In this document: positions 1-8,782 of the stretch, in pieces
Layout: every line of letters begins with the position of its first letter
Position numbering within the stretch: position 1 is the first letter of the stretch
Assembly (NCBI GenBank): GCA_964498075.1
Contig: CAZCGA010000007.1
Location: forward strand, 27,361 to 91,360
Direction of reading: 5' to 3'
Source of the DNA: CAZCGA01 sp964498075
Lineage (GTDB): Bacteria > Desulfobacterota > Binatia > HRBIN30
Length of the DNA stretch: 64,000 bases
Notes under the pieces: generated by a model
Databases searched by the model: none
Told to the model about the DNA's origin: nothing
What the model saw: only the letters and a program-made list of their open reading frames with translations
Program-made: the position numbers and the translations under genes

Positions 1-535
1 GGATATGCTGGGCCAGAGCCATGATCGGCACGAACATCCACGGGTTCTCGGGGAGCGACTGCCAGCAGACGAACGCCAGCCGCCCACCCGGCCGCAGCGC
101 GCTGCGCAGGTTGCGGAACGCCGCGTCCGGATCGGCGAAGAACATCACGCCGAAGCGCGAGAACAGGACGTCGAAGGCCTGCGCCGGCAGCGCGTGTGTC
201 TGGGCGTCGGCTTGCTCGAAGCGGACCTGCTGCACGCCCGACTCGCGGGCGATCTGCCGCGCCCGATCGAGCATGACCGCCGAGATGTCCACCCCCAGCA
301 CCGTACCCGCCGGCCCGACCCGTTGGGCGATCTCCAGCGTCGTTTCCCCGCAACCACAGGCCACGTCGAGCACGCGCTCGCCCGCCGCGATGCCGGCGCG
401 GTCCATCGTCGCCCGGCCCAGCGGGGCAATCTGTGCATCGATGAGCCGGTGGAGCGCCACCCACTTCTCTCCGCCGGCCTCGTTCCAGTACTGGAACTGC
501 TCCGCATTCGGTCCGCTCGCTGCAAGTGTCGTCAT
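1..535 (-). CDS. Class I SAM-dependent methyltransferase (3' end cut by window edge)
   Basis: The 178 visible residues are the N-terminal part of a UbiE/Methyltransf_11-type methyltransferase. The SAM-binding motif I is seen as VLDVACGCG around residues 55-63, followed by the motif II acidic strand (VLGVDIS) and a later LRPGGRLAFVCW strand typical of this fold. The reading frame runs off position 1, so the C-terminal substrate part is missing and the substrate cannot be named. The ATG at 535 is preceded on its strand by a purine-rich GGAGAGAGGAAG, a good ribosome-binding site. It lies downstream of the cation transporter gene, separated only by the heptamer repeat at 552-582, and may be co-transcribed with it. 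Confidence 0.85.
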   Translation of the reverse strand, partial: MTTLAASGPNAEQFQYWNEAGGEKWVALHRLIDAQIAPLGRATMDRAGIAAGERVLDVACGCGETTLEIAQRVGPAGTVLGVDISAVMLDRARQIARESGVQQVRFEQADAQTHALPAQAFDVLFSRFGVMFFADPDAAFRNLRSALRPGGRLAFVCWQSLPENPWMFVPIMALAQHI

Positions 536-551
536 TGTCTTCCTCTCTCCG

Positions 552-590
552 GCTGACAGCTGAACGCTGATCGCTGATAGCTTCTCTAGT
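552..590. repeat. (GCTGANN)n heptamer array, copy 1
   Basis: Four consecutive heptamers GCTGACA, GCTGAAC, GCTGATC and GCTGATA are followed by GCTTCTCTAG. The CTA of that tail is the TAG stop of the minus-strand cation transporter gene. Related copies sit at 30729, 34311 and 58002, always in a short gap between co-directional genes. Confidence 0.85.
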
Positions 591-1461
591 GCCCCCGAAA
601 CTCTTCCGTGCATTCGTCTTCCGGGTCGACCTGCACGGTCGTATGGCCGATTCCGAAGCGCTCACGCAACCGCAACTGCGCGGCGTCGATGATCGGGCGG
701 GGCTCATTGTTCCCCGCCACGACCAGGTGGACACTCAAGAGGTACCGGCCCGACGTGAGCGTCCACACGTGCAAGTCGTGGACCTGGTGCACCCCGTGGA
801 TGCCGAGCAGACACTGCTCGATGTCCTGCAGTCGCATCTCGCGGGGCGTGCCCTGCATGAGGATGTCGACCGACTCGCGCACGATACCCCACGAGCTGTA
901 CAGGATCAGCACGCCGATGCCGGCGCTCACCAGCGGATCGGCGAGGTACCATCCGGACGTCAGCATGACCACGCCCGCCACGATCGCGCCCACCGATCCG
1001 AGCGCATCGCCGAGCACGTGCATGAATGCGGCACGCACGTTGAGGCTCTCCGCCTGCGAGCGCTGCAGCACCAGCAGGCTGGCCAGGTTGACGACCAGGC
1101 CGACGGCGGCGATGGCGATCATGGCGGCGCTGCGCACCGCGGGGGGATCGCGGAAGCGTTGATAGGCTTCGTGGAAGATCAAGCCGACGATCAGCCACAG
1201 GGCGAGCCCGTTGACGAACGCAGCCAGGATCTCGACGCGGTGATAGCCAAACGTCTTGCTCGGGTTCGGGGGCAGCTGCGACAGCCGGAGGGCGAAGAGG
1301 CTGATGCCCAGGGCGGCGACGTCGGCGAACATGTGGCCGGCATCGGAGAGCAGCGCGAGGCTGTTGGTCACGATGCCACCGACGAGCTCGACGACGCAGT
1401 ACGTCGCGGTGATGGCAAGCGTGATCCCGAGGTCACCCGTGTGGCGTCCGACGTCGCGCAA
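586..1461 (-). CDS. Cation diffusion facilitator (CzcD/ZitB-like) metal efflux transporter
   Basis: A 291-residue inner-membrane protein of the CDF family, which exports Zn(II) or similar divalent ions in exchange for protons. Metal-site motifs are visible in helix 2 (DAGHMFAD, H43 and D47) and helix 5 (HVLGD, H148 and D152); the H-x3-D pairs fit the Zn/Cd/Co branch. Six hydrophobic segments are followed by a cytosolic domain of about 85 residues ending in a ferredoxin-like metal-dimer fold with HDLHVW and an acidic tail. The TTG at 1461 was chosen because it lies 6 bases after the stop of the upstream TPR gene and leaves the usual short N-terminus; an in-frame extension to 1647 would run through the TPR gene in another frame. 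The exact metal is inferred. Confidence 0.88.
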   Translation of the reverse strand: MRDVGRHTGDLGITLAITATYCVVELVGGIVTNSLALLSDAGHMFADVAALGISLFALRLSQLPPNPSKTFGYHRVEILAAFVNGLALWLIVGLIFHEAYQRFRDPPAVRSAAMIAIAAVGLVVNLASLLVLQRSQAESLNVRAAFMHVLGDALGSVGAIVAGVVMLTSGWYLADPLVSAGIGVLILYSSWGIVRESVDILMQGTPREMRLQDIEQCLLGIHGVHQVHDLHVWTLTSGRYLLSVHLVVAGNNEPRPIIDAAQLRLRERFGIGHTTVQVDPEDECTEEFRGH

Positions 1462-1466
1462 GCCGT

Positions 1467-1805
1467 CTACTGCTTCCCCGGCTTGAGCTGCTGCTTCCAG
1501 TCGAGCACGCGCCCCTTGGCCGCCCAGGCTTCTGCCTCCGGTACGTTGCCGGCGCGTTGATAAATGCGGGACACGTTGGTGTAGCCGAGCTGCTCGTCCG
1601 GAGTGAGCTCGACGACCTTCTTCGCCGCCTCGACGGCCTCGTCCCATTGCTCCTTGTCGGCGAGCGCCATCGACAGGCCTTCCCAGGCGTCGGCGAAGCT
1701 CGGATCGAGCGCCAGCGCTTCCTTGTACTTGCTGACGGCCGCGTCGAGCTGACCCTCAGCGATGCAATCCACCGCCTGATCGTAAAGTTCCTCGCTGCTC
1801 GCCAT
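1467..1805 (-). CDS. Small TPR-repeat protein
   Basis: A 112-residue soluble protein made of about three tetratricopeptide repeats (ELYDQAVDCIAEGQLDAAVSK, then EALALDPSFADAWEGL, then AAKKVVELTPDEQLGYTNVSRI). TPRs are protein-protein interaction scaffolds; no enzymatic domain is present and the partner is unknown. The start at MASSEELY is chosen because upstream in-frame residues do not look like TPR sequence. It is the first gene of the transporter/methyltransferase run and is divergent from mfd, with about 130 bases between them that should hold both promoters. Confidence 0.75.
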   Translation of the reverse strand: MASSEELYDQAVDCIAEGQLDAAVSKYKEALALDPSFADAWEGLSMALADKEQWDEAVEAAKKVVELTPDEQLGYTNVSRIYQRAGNVPEAEAWAAKGRVLDWKQQLKPGKQ

Positions 1806-1935
1806 CGATGTGCTCCGCTTGCCGGCGAATCTATCCAAAGCCCCCCGGAGGCTCAACCCCAACGGACGGTCGCGTTGTCGTGCGCCTCGCTGCCTGCTAG
1901 TTTCCCCGGCGTGTGTGCGACGGGGGGGCTCCGGG

Positions 1936-4900
1936 ATGGGCCTCCCCTATTCGTGTTTGTTGGAGATGGCAACAGTCGCGGATTGCGAACGGGTCGTGCG
2001 GCATCTGCACGCAGGGGTGGATGCCGGACGGACGGGTGCGTCTGCCGTCAAACGGCTGTGGCGCGTACAAGGGCTCAAGGGCGGCGCGCGCGCCTTCTTC
2101 GTGTGGCGCTTCCTGAACCAGTTCCCGCGCCCCTCGCTCATCGTCCTGCCGTCCGCGAAGGACGCGGAGTCGCTGGTCGAGGATCTGCGCTTCTTCTACG
2201 GCGAAGATGACACGGCGCCTCCCTTCTCTCGGCGCATCCACTATCTCCCGGCGTGGGACGTGGTGCCCTTCGAAGGTTTGTCGCCCACCGCAGAGACGGT
2301 CGCGGCACGCATCGAGGGCCTCTATCATCTGCAACAGACGCAGCACCCCATCGTCGTGACCACGGCGGAGGCGTTGCTGCAGCGGGTGCCGCCACGTGCC
2401 ACTTTCGCGCAACGGCTGCGGTACCTCGTGGAGGGCGACGCGATCGACCTCGAAGGGCTCGCGGCGCAGCTCGACGACTGGGGCTACCGCCGCGTTCCGC
2501 TCGTCGAAGATCGCGGCGACTTCAGCGTGCGCGGCGGCATTCTCGACATTTTTCCTCCGGCGCATCCACAACCGCTGCGCATCGAGCTGGCGGGTGACGT
2601 GATCGAGTCGATTCGCGAGTTCGATCCCGTGGGGCAGCGGTCGCTCGACTCGCGGCCCGAGTTCCTCATCCTGCCGGTGCGCGAGTTCGACGCGCGCGGG
2701 CGGACGAGCCGTGACGCCGTGCGGGCCATCGAGCAACGCGCCTATGACCTCGACGTCGGCCACGACGAACGCAACCAGATTGTCGACGCGCTGGCCAACG
2801 GCCTGCTGTTTCCGGGCATCGAGTTCTTCCTGCCGTACTTCCACTCGTCCCTCGACACGCTCGCGGCGTATCTGCCGCCGGACGTCCTGCTGTGGATGGA
2901 CGGTGCGGGCGAGGTCGATGCCGCCGTCGAGTACGCCTGGACCGAGATCGAGCGGCGCGCCGCCGAGCGCACCGCGGCGCATCGCTTCTTCCCGCCGGTG
3001 GAGCGGCTGTATCTGTCGCCGTCCGAGTGGCGCGCGGCGTTTGCCGGGCGCCCGACGATCGAGCTGGAGCCGCTCGACTTGCTCGCCACCGGTGAAGACG
3101 ATCAGCACCTTTCGGTGCACTCGTTCCTGACGCACGACCTGAAGATCCAGCACACGGCGCACCGCGGCGAAACCTCCTTTGCGCCGGTGGCCGGGCGCGT
3201 GCGTGCCTGGTGCGATGAGGGGCACCGCGTCATCGTGGTTGCCGGCGCGCCGCCGCAGGGCGAACGCTTGATCCGGCTGTTCGACACGCATGGGGTGACG
3301 CTCGAACGCGCCAGCGGCTCGGTTGCCGAGACCGTGGATGCTGCGGTCGTGCGGCCCCGCCTGGTGTTCGGACACCTCGGCGAGGGGTTTCGCCTCCCCG
3401 ACGAGCGACTCGTGGTCATCACCGAGACCGACATCTTCGGCGAGGCCCGGCAACGCCGGCGGGCGCGGCGCGTCGAAGTCACCCAGCTGCTCAAGAACCT
3501 CAGCGAGCTCAAGCCCGACGACTTCGTCGTGCACATCGATCACGGCGTCGGGCGGTACCGCGGCCTGAAGCCCTTGCGCGTCGCCGGCACCGCAGGCGAC
3601 TATCTGCACCTCGAGTACCTCGGCGGTGATCGGCTCTACCTGCCCGTCGACCGCATCAGCTTGGTACAGAAGTACGTCGGAGCCGACGGCGCCGCTCCGG
3701 CGCTCGACAAGCTGGGAGGCACGAGCTGGGAGACGGTCAAACGCAAGACGCGCGAATCGATCTTCGCCATGGCCCAGGAGCTGCTCGGCATCTACGCCGC
3801 CCGCGAGATCATGGAGCGCAAGGGGTTCAGCACCCCCGATCCGTACTTCCGGGAGTTCGAGGCCGCGTTCCCGTTCGAAGAGACGGAGGATCAGCAACGC
3901 GCCATCGACGAGGTGCTCGCCGACATGCAGCGTCCCAAGCCGATGGACCGCCTGATCTGCGGCGACGTCGGCTACGGCAAGACGGAGGTGGCACTGCGGG
4001 CCGGCTTCCTCGCCGTCCTCGACGGCCGCCAGGTCGCTGTGCTGGTGCCGACGACCGTGTTGGCGCAGCAGCACCACAATACGTTCCGCCAACGCCTGCA
4101 GGGCTATCCCGTGCGGGTGGAGATGCTGTCGCGCTTCCTCACCCGCGCCGAGGGTCAAGCGGTGCTCAAAGGGCTGGCCAGCGGCGAGGTCGACGTCGTC
4201 ATCGGCACGCACCGCTTGTTCCAGAAGGACATCGTCTTCAAGAACCTCGGCTTACTGGTGGTGGATGAAGAGCACCGCTTCGGCGTGGCGCACAAAGAGC
4301 GCATCAAGCAGATGCGCAAGCTGGTGGACGTGCTGACCCTGACGGCCACGCCCATTCCGCGCACCCTGCAGATGTCGTTGCTCGGCATCCGCGACCTCAG
4401 CGTGATCGAGACGCCGCCGATCGATCGGTTGGCGATCCGCACCTACGTCACGCGCTTCGACGAGGGCCTCATCCGCGAAGCCATCGGGCGCGAGCTGGGC
4501 CGTGGCGGGCAGGTGTTCTTCGTGCACAACCGCGTCGAGACCATCGAGATCCGCGCCCGCCGGCTGCGTGAGCTGGTTCCGGAAGCGACCGTCGCCGTGG
4601 CGCACGGGCAGATGCACGAGCGCGCGCTCGAACACGTCATGGCCGACTTCTTCGCCAAGAAGATTCACGTGCTGGTGTGCTCGGCGATCATCGAGTCGGG
4701 CCTCGACATCCCGAACGCCAACACCATCATCATCGATCGCGCCGACCGCTTCGGATTGGCGCAGCTGTACCAGCTCCGCGGACGGGTGGGGCGTTCGCAC
4801 GAGCGCGCCTACGCCTACCTGATGATCCCCGGCGAGCAGCTGATCAGCCGCGATGCGCAGCTGCGCTTGCGGGCGCTGCAGGAGCTGGACGACCTGGGCG

Positions 4901-5505
4901 GCGGCTTCAAGCTGGCGGCGCACGACCTCGAGATCCGCGGCGCCGGCAACCTCCTCGGAAAACAGCAATCGGGGCACATCGCGGCCATCGGCTTCGAGCT
5001 GTACCAGCAGATGATGGAAGAGGCGGTCCGCGAGCTGCGCGGCGAGCCCGTCGCCGCCGAGGTCGAGCCGGAGATTCAGCTGGGCTTCCCGGCGTTCATT
5101 CCGGACAGCTACGTGCCCGATGAGAACCAGCGACTGGTGTTCTACCGGCGGCTCGCGGCCATCAAGGGACAGAGTGATCTGGATGAGATCGCCACCGAGC
5201 TGCGCGACCGCTACGGTCCCATTCCACCGCTGGCCGACAGCTTCCTGCGCATCATGGACTTGCGCCGCAGTCTGAAGGACCACCAGGTCGTGCGCGCCGC
5301 ACTGCAGGAGGGTGCGGTGACCCTGCAGTTCCATCCCGAGGCCAAGGTCGACGTCGAGCGTGTCGTGTCGCTGGTGCAAAAGAGCAAGGGACGGTTCAAG
5401 CTCTCCGCCGATTTCCAGCTCAGCTTTGCGCCAGGATCACGCGACTGGGACGGCCTGGTGGCGGAGACCAAGGGCGTCTTGCAAGACCTGCGAGAGGCGT
5501 GTTAG
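1936..5505 (+). CDS. mfd: Transcription-repair coupling factor Mfd
   Basis: Mfd recognises RNA polymerase stalled at DNA lesions, removes it with an ATP-driven translocase and recruits UvrA. The 1189-residue product is the full family length. The N-terminal third has UvrB-like homology (RGGILDIFPP). It is followed by the RNA polymerase interaction domain of CarD/TRCF type (DDFVVHIDHGVGRYRGL). Then comes a superfamily 2 helicase core with Walker A GDVGYGKTEVALRA, the DEEHRFG box, TATPIPRTL, and the late motifs ESGLDIPNANT and QLRGRVGR. The C-terminal part is the TRCF domain that binds UvrA. ATG 1936 is used; ATG 1966 is an alternative start and would only remove ten residues. It is divergent from the TPR gene. 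Confidence 0.96.
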   Translation: MGLPYSCLLEMATVADCERVVRHLHAGVDAGRTGASAVKRLWRVQGLKGGARAFFVWRFLNQFPRPSLIVLPSAKDAESLVEDLRFFYGEDDTAPPFSRRIHYLPAWDVVPFEGLSPTAETVAARIEGLYHLQQTQHPIVVTTAEALLQRVPPRATFAQRLRYLVEGDAIDLEGLAAQLDDWGYRRVPLVEDRGDFSVRGGILDIFPPAHPQPLRIELAGDVIESIREFDPVGQRSLDSRPEFLILPVREFDARGRTSRDAVRAIEQRAYDLDVGHDERNQIVDALANGLLFPGIEFFLPYFHSSLDTLAAYLPPDVLLWMDGAGEVDAAVEYAWTEIERRAAERTAAHRFFPPVERLYLSPSEWRAAFAGRPTIELEPLDLLATGEDDQHLSVHSFLTHDLKIQHTAHRGETSFAPVAGRVRAWCDEGHRVIVVAGAPPQGERLIRLFDTHGVTLERASGSVAETVDAAVVRPRLVFGHLGEGFRLPDERLVVITETDIFGEARQRRRARRVEVTQLLKNLSELKPDDFVVHIDHGVGRYRGLKPLRVAGTAGDYLHLEYLGGDRLYLPVDRISLVQKYVGADGAAPALDKLGGTSWETVKRKTRESIFAMAQELLGIYAAREIMERKGFSTPDPYFREFEAAFPFEETEDQQRAIDEVLADMQRPKPMDRLICGDVGYGKTEVALRAGFLAVLDGRQVAVLVPTTVLAQQHHNTFRQRLQGYPVRVEMLSRFLTRAEGQAVLKGLASGEVDVVIGTHRLFQKDIVFKNLGLLVVDEEHRFGVAHKERIKQMRKLVDVLTLTATPIPRTLQMSLLGIRDLSVIETPPIDRLAIRTYVTRFDEGLIREAIGRELGRGGQVFFVHNRVETIEIRARRLRELVPEATVAVAHGQMHERALEHVMADFFAKKIHVLVCSAIIESGLDIPNANTIIIDRADRFGLAQLYQLRGRVGRSHERAYAYLMIPGEQLISRDAQLRLRALQELDDLGGGFKLAAHDLEIRGAGNLLGKQQSGHIAAIGFELYQQMMEEAVRELRGEPVAAEVEPEIQLGFPAFIPDSYVPDENQRLVFYRRLAAIKGQSDLDEIATELRDRYGPIPPLADSFLRIMDLRRSLKDHQVVRAALQEGAVTLQFHPEAKVDVERVVSLVQKSKGRFKLSADFQLSFAPGSRDWDGLVAETKGVLQDLREAC

Positions 5506-5540
5506 CGGCTGGCGTATGTGGGCTATCGGTTTGAGACACT

Positions 5541-5580
5541 TCTTCTCCCTCGCCCTTGGGGAGAGGGTTGGGGTGAGGGC
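5541..5580. repeat. Dispersed pyrimidine/purine palindromic repeat (CCTCGCCC-TTGGGGAGAGGG type)
   Basis: A CTCCCTCGCCC block followed directly by GGGGAGAGGGTTGGGGTGAG. This arrangement resembles a short repeat dispersed through many proteobacterial genomes (recalled, not searched). The left and right arms can pair. It lies across the 5' end of the SurA-like gene; see that entry. Confidence 0.6.
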
Positions 5581-6493
5581 GCTCGCGTGCGTGCTGCTCG
5601 CCGCGGCGCCGGCGCCGGCGACCACCGTCAACAAGATCCTGGCTACCGTCGACGGCGAACCGCTGACGTTGTACCAGCTGAAGAAGTTCACCGAACGCAA
5701 CATCCGCGGCCGCCAGCTCACTGCCGGGATGGATCAAACGCAGCTGCTCGACGCCCTGATCACCGACACGATCATCGCGAAGGAGGTCAGCGACAAGGGC
5801 GTCATCGTCCGCGACGAGGACATCGATCGCTACATGGAGGCGATCAAGGAACGCAACCAGCTCGACGATGCGCGCTTGCAGGAGGCGTTGAAGGCGCAAG
5901 GATTGACGATGGAGGCCTATCGGCTGCAGATCCGCGAGGAGTTGCAGCGCGACCAGCTCATCTCGCGCGAGATCCGCGGCAAGGTGAACGTGACGCCTGA
6001 AGAGGTGCAACGCTACTACGAGGCGCACCTCTCCGAGTACTCGACTCCCGAGACCATCCAGCTGGCGCACATCTTCTTCCGACTCGATGCCGAGGCTCCA
6101 TCCGACAAGGTGGTGGCGGTCACCGCCAAGGCCGACGAGGTCTACGGGCGGATCAAGAAGGGTGCAGACTTCGCCGAGATGGCCAAGCAGTACTCGGAAG
6201 ACTCCAGCGGGCAGAGCGGCGGCAGCCTGGGGTCGTTCAAGCAGGGCGAGATGCTCGAGCCCATCGAGAAGGCGGCGGCCCGGCTCAAGGTCGGCGAGGT
6301 CAGCGAGCCGGTGCGCACCAAGGTAGGCCTCCACATCATCAAGCTGGAAGGCCGCGCCGGCGCCGACCACAAAAAGCTCGATGAGCTGGCCGATCAGATC
6401 AAGCAGCAGCTCTACAACGCGGCGCTCGAGGAGCGCTTTCAGAAGTGGCTCACCGAGGAGCTGCGCAAGCGGCATCAGGTCGAGGTGCGCTGA
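5573..6493 (+). CDS. surA: SurA-like periplasmic chaperone / parvulin peptidyl-prolyl isomerase
   Basis: A 306-residue exported chaperone-isomerase that helps outer-membrane proteins fold. From the GTG at 5573 the protein begins with a short clean signal peptide (RALACVLLAAAPAPA). It continues with the SurA N-terminal domain (NKILATVDGEPLTLYQL) and then one parvulin domain (AHIFFRL, then GGSLGSFKQGEMLEPIEKA, ending VGLHIIKLEGR). E. coli SurA has two parvulin domains and 428 residues; here there is one, so the substrate range may differ. GAGAGGG lies 5 bases before the GTG. An in-frame ATG at 5516 also exists, but it has no well-placed ribosome-binding site and would put charged repeat-encoded residues into the signal peptide. 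The stop overlaps the pdxA start (TGATG); surA-pdxA adjacency is also seen in enterobacteria. Confidence 0.85.
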   Translation: MRALACVLLAAAPAPATTVNKILATVDGEPLTLYQLKKFTERNIRGRQLTAGMDQTQLLDALITDTIIAKEVSDKGVIVRDEDIDRYMEAIKERNQLDDARLQEALKAQGLTMEAYRLQIREELQRDQLISREIRGKVNVTPEEVQRYYEAHLSEYSTPETIQLAHIFFRLDAEAPSDKVVAVTAKADEVYGRIKKGADFAEMAKQYSEDSSGQSGGSLGSFKQGEMLEPIEKAAARLKVGEVSEPVRTKVGLHIIKLEGRAGADHKKLDELADQIKQQLYNAALEERFQKWLTEELRKRHQVEVR

Positions 6494-7557
6494 TGCCCCA
6501 GCGCCCGCACCAACGCGGCCGCGTACGCCTCGCCATCAGCATGGGCGACCCGGCCGGCATCGGCCCCGAGGTCGCGCTGAAGGCGATCAGCTCCCGCGCT
6601 CTGCGCATACGGGTGGAACCGATCCTGGTCGGCGACCTCGGCGTGTTCCGCGAGACAGCGCGGCGGCTCGGCCTGCCGCTGAAGTTTGGAATGTACGGCC
6701 GGCGGACGCCCGCCGGTCACATCGCGGTTGCCGTGACGTCCGATCTGCCCGAGCGTCACCGTGTACCCGGTCCGCCGCGCCGCGCGGCGACCGCCGCCGC
6801 CTGCGGCGCCGCGGCGTACACGGCCATTCTCGAGGCGGTGCGCCTGGTGCAACAGGGAGAAGCCGCCGGGGTGGTCACCGCGCCGATCAACAAGACCCAT
6901 CTGGCTCTCGCGGGATACGCCTTCCCAGGCCATACGGAGCTGCTGGCCACACTGTGTGGCGGTGTGCCGGTACGGATGATGATGGTCGGCGCCTCGCTCC
7001 GCGTGGTGCTGGTCACCACGCACGTGGCGCTGGCGGCAGTGCCGCGCGTCCTCAGCCGCGACGGCGTCCTGGAAACGATCACTCTGACGGCGCGGGCGTT
7101 GTGCCAGCAGTTCGCCATCTTCGCACCGCGCATCGCCGTCGCCGGCGTCAACCCACATGCCGGTGAGAACGGGCTTTTCGGCGACGAAGAGGCACGGCTG
7201 ATCACCCCGGCCGTTCGGGCCGCGTGCCGCCACGGCATCGACGCCGTCGGTCCGCTGGCGGCCGACGGCCTGTTCGCTCACGCTGCGGCGGGCAGCTATG
7301 ACGCGATCGTCTGCATGTACCACGACCAGGGGTTGGCACCGTTCAAGCTCGTTCACTTTGCCGATGGAGTGAACCTGACCCTCGGACTGCCGTTCGTGCG
7401 AACCTCTCCGGACCACGGCACGGCGTTCGACATCGCCGGCACCGGCACGGCCGACCCGCGCAGCATGCGCGCCGCGCTGCAGCTCGCGGCGCAGCTGGCG
7501 TGCCACGACAAGCCTCTTGTGAGACAACCCGCGGTCGCAGTAAGCTCAACCAGGTGA
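6493..7557 (+). CDS. pdxA: 4-hydroxythreonine-4-phosphate dehydrogenase PdxA
   Basis: PdxA oxidises 4-phosphohydroxy-L-threonine with NAD in the DXP-dependent pyridoxal 5'-phosphate pathway. The 354-residue product shows the family hallmarks in order: MGDPAGIGPEV near the N-terminus, VTAPINKTHL, PGHTELLA, GVNPHAGENGLFGDEE, YHDQGLAPFK and TSPDHGTAFDIAGTG. The histidines of PGHTE, YHDQG and PDHGT are the metal ligands and substrate contacts in this family. The start overlaps the stop of the upstream chaperone gene by one base, so the two are probably translationally coupled. About 20 extra residues lie at each end compared with the 329-residue E. coli enzyme. Confidence 0.94.
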   Translation: MPQRPHQRGRVRLAISMGDPAGIGPEVALKAISSRALRIRVEPILVGDLGVFRETARRLGLPLKFGMYGRRTPAGHIAVAVTSDLPERHRVPGPPRRAATAAACGAAAYTAILEAVRLVQQGEAAGVVTAPINKTHLALAGYAFPGHTELLATLCGGVPVRMMMVGASLRVVLVTTHVALAAVPRVLSRDGVLETITLTARALCQQFAIFAPRIAVAGVNPHAGENGLFGDEEARLITPAVRAACRHGIDAVGPLAADGLFAHAAAGSYDAIVCMYHDQGLAPFKLVHFADGVNLTLGLPFVRTSPDHGTAFDIAGTGTADPRSMRAALQLAAQLACHDKPLVRQPAVAVSSTR

Positions 7558-7567
7558 GGCGATCGGA

Positions 7568-8776
7568 ATGAAGGCTCTGATTCTGACGGGCGGCGCGGGC
7601 CGCAATCTCGTTCCCTTCTCCTCCACACGCCCGAAGGCGATGACCGTGGTCGCGGGCGGCTCCCTGCTGCGCCGAACCTTGTCGCACCTGCGTGAGGCGG
7701 GTGTGACCGACATCACGGTCGTCCTCGGGCAGCACGGGGAGAAGGTGCGGGCGACGTTCGGCGACGGGCATGATGCCGACGTGCACCTCTCGTACGTCGA
7801 GCAGGACCGGCCGCGGGGCATCGCCGACGCGATCCTCAGCGCGCGCGGACGCTTCATCCCGGGAGAGTTCTTCATCCTGATCTACGGTGACGTGGTGACC
7901 TCAGCGAACCCCTTCCATCAGGCGCTGCAGTCGTTCAACTCCTTCAAGGGGCCGATCGCCTGCGTCTGCCTGCCCGGCCCGCCCACCGGCCGGTACGGGA
8001 ACGTCTATCTCAGCGGCACGCGCATCACGAAGATCGTCGAGAAGCCGACGACCGCCGGTCTGGGTAACTACGTGCTGGCCGGGATGTTCGTCCTCCCGAC
8101 GGAGACGTTCGCGCTGCTCGACAAGTCCGGGGGCGACATGGAGAAGGTCTTCGGCCTGCTCACCGGCGCGCCGACGCTCAACGCGTCCATCTGGGAAGAA
8201 GGCTGGATCGACGTCGAGTACCCGTGGGACATTCTCGCTGCGAACCGGATGGTGATGGACACCTGGGAGGAAGCGCACATCTCGCGCCACGCGACGATTG
8301 AGGGCAACGTCACCATCAACGGACCGGTACACATCGAACGCGGTTCGGTGATCAAGTCCGGCGCCGTGCTGGCCGGCCCGTGCTATATCGGCCGCAACTG
8401 CTACGTCGGCAACAACGTGCTGGTGCGCTCGTACTCGTCCCTGGGGCCGGGCTCGATGATCGGCTACGGCGTGGAGCTGAAGAACTGCGTGCTCTTCAGC
8501 AACTCGAAAGTCGGCAGGTTATCCTTCGTCGGCGACAGCGTGATCGGCGAGAACGTCGACATCGGCTCCGGCACCATGACGATCAACGAGAACATGGACC
8601 GCACCCCGGTGGTCGTCGACATCCGCGGCGAGCCGGCGGACTCCGGGCTCGCCAAGCTCGGTGCGTTCATGGGGGACGACGTGAAGGTCGGCGCCGGGAA
8701 CACGGTCGCCGCCGGAACCGTGCTCGCGCCCGGAACACATGTCCCGCACCATGCAACGGTCAGCGGAGTGAGGTAG
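7568..8776 (+). CDS. Two-domain sugar-1-phosphate nucleotidylyltransferase / left-handed beta-helix acyltransferase (GlmU-like)
   Basis: The 402-residue protein has an N-terminal nucleotidyltransferase fold with the signature GGAGRNLVPFSSTRPKAM, an acidic YGDVV strand that binds the metal-nucleotide, and VEKPTT. From about residue 235 it has hexapeptide repeats (ATIEGNVTINGPVHIERGSVIKSGAVLAG) forming a left-handed beta-helix as in GlmU. This arrangement matches the archaeal/thermophile type of sugar-1-phosphate nucleotidyltransferase rather than E. coli GlmU. With glmS next to it and a phosphohexomutase beyond, the most likely job is making UDP-GlcNAc or a related UDP-sugar. Both activities are inferred from domains. 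Start at ATG 7568 with GAGG 8-10 bases upstream. Confidence 0.82.
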   Translation: MKALILTGGAGRNLVPFSSTRPKAMTVVAGGSLLRRTLSHLREAGVTDITVVLGQHGEKVRATFGDGHDADVHLSYVEQDRPRGIADAILSARGRFIPGEFFILIYGDVVTSANPFHQALQSFNSFKGPIACVCLPGPPTGRYGNVYLSGTRITKIVEKPTTAGLGNYVLAGMFVLPTETFALLDKSGGDMEKVFGLLTGAPTLNASIWEEGWIDVEYPWDILAANRMVMDTWEEAHISRHATIEGNVTINGPVHIERGSVIKSGAVLAGPCYIGRNCYVGNNVLVRSYSSLGPGSMIGYGVELKNCVLFSNSKVGRLSFVGDSVIGENVDIGSGTMTINENMDRTPVVVDIRGEPADSGLAKLGAFMGDDVKVGAGNTVAAGTVLAPGTHVPHHATVSGVR

Positions 8777-8782
8777 CGGCAC

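Noticed and set aside
552..590. Heptamer arrays as a CRISPR array
   Set aside because: Units are 7 bases with no spacers and there are no cas genes.
1897..4212. Long minus-strand open frame opposite mfd
   Set aside because: A compositional shadow of high-GC coding DNA; the plus strand encodes full-length Mfd with all motifs.
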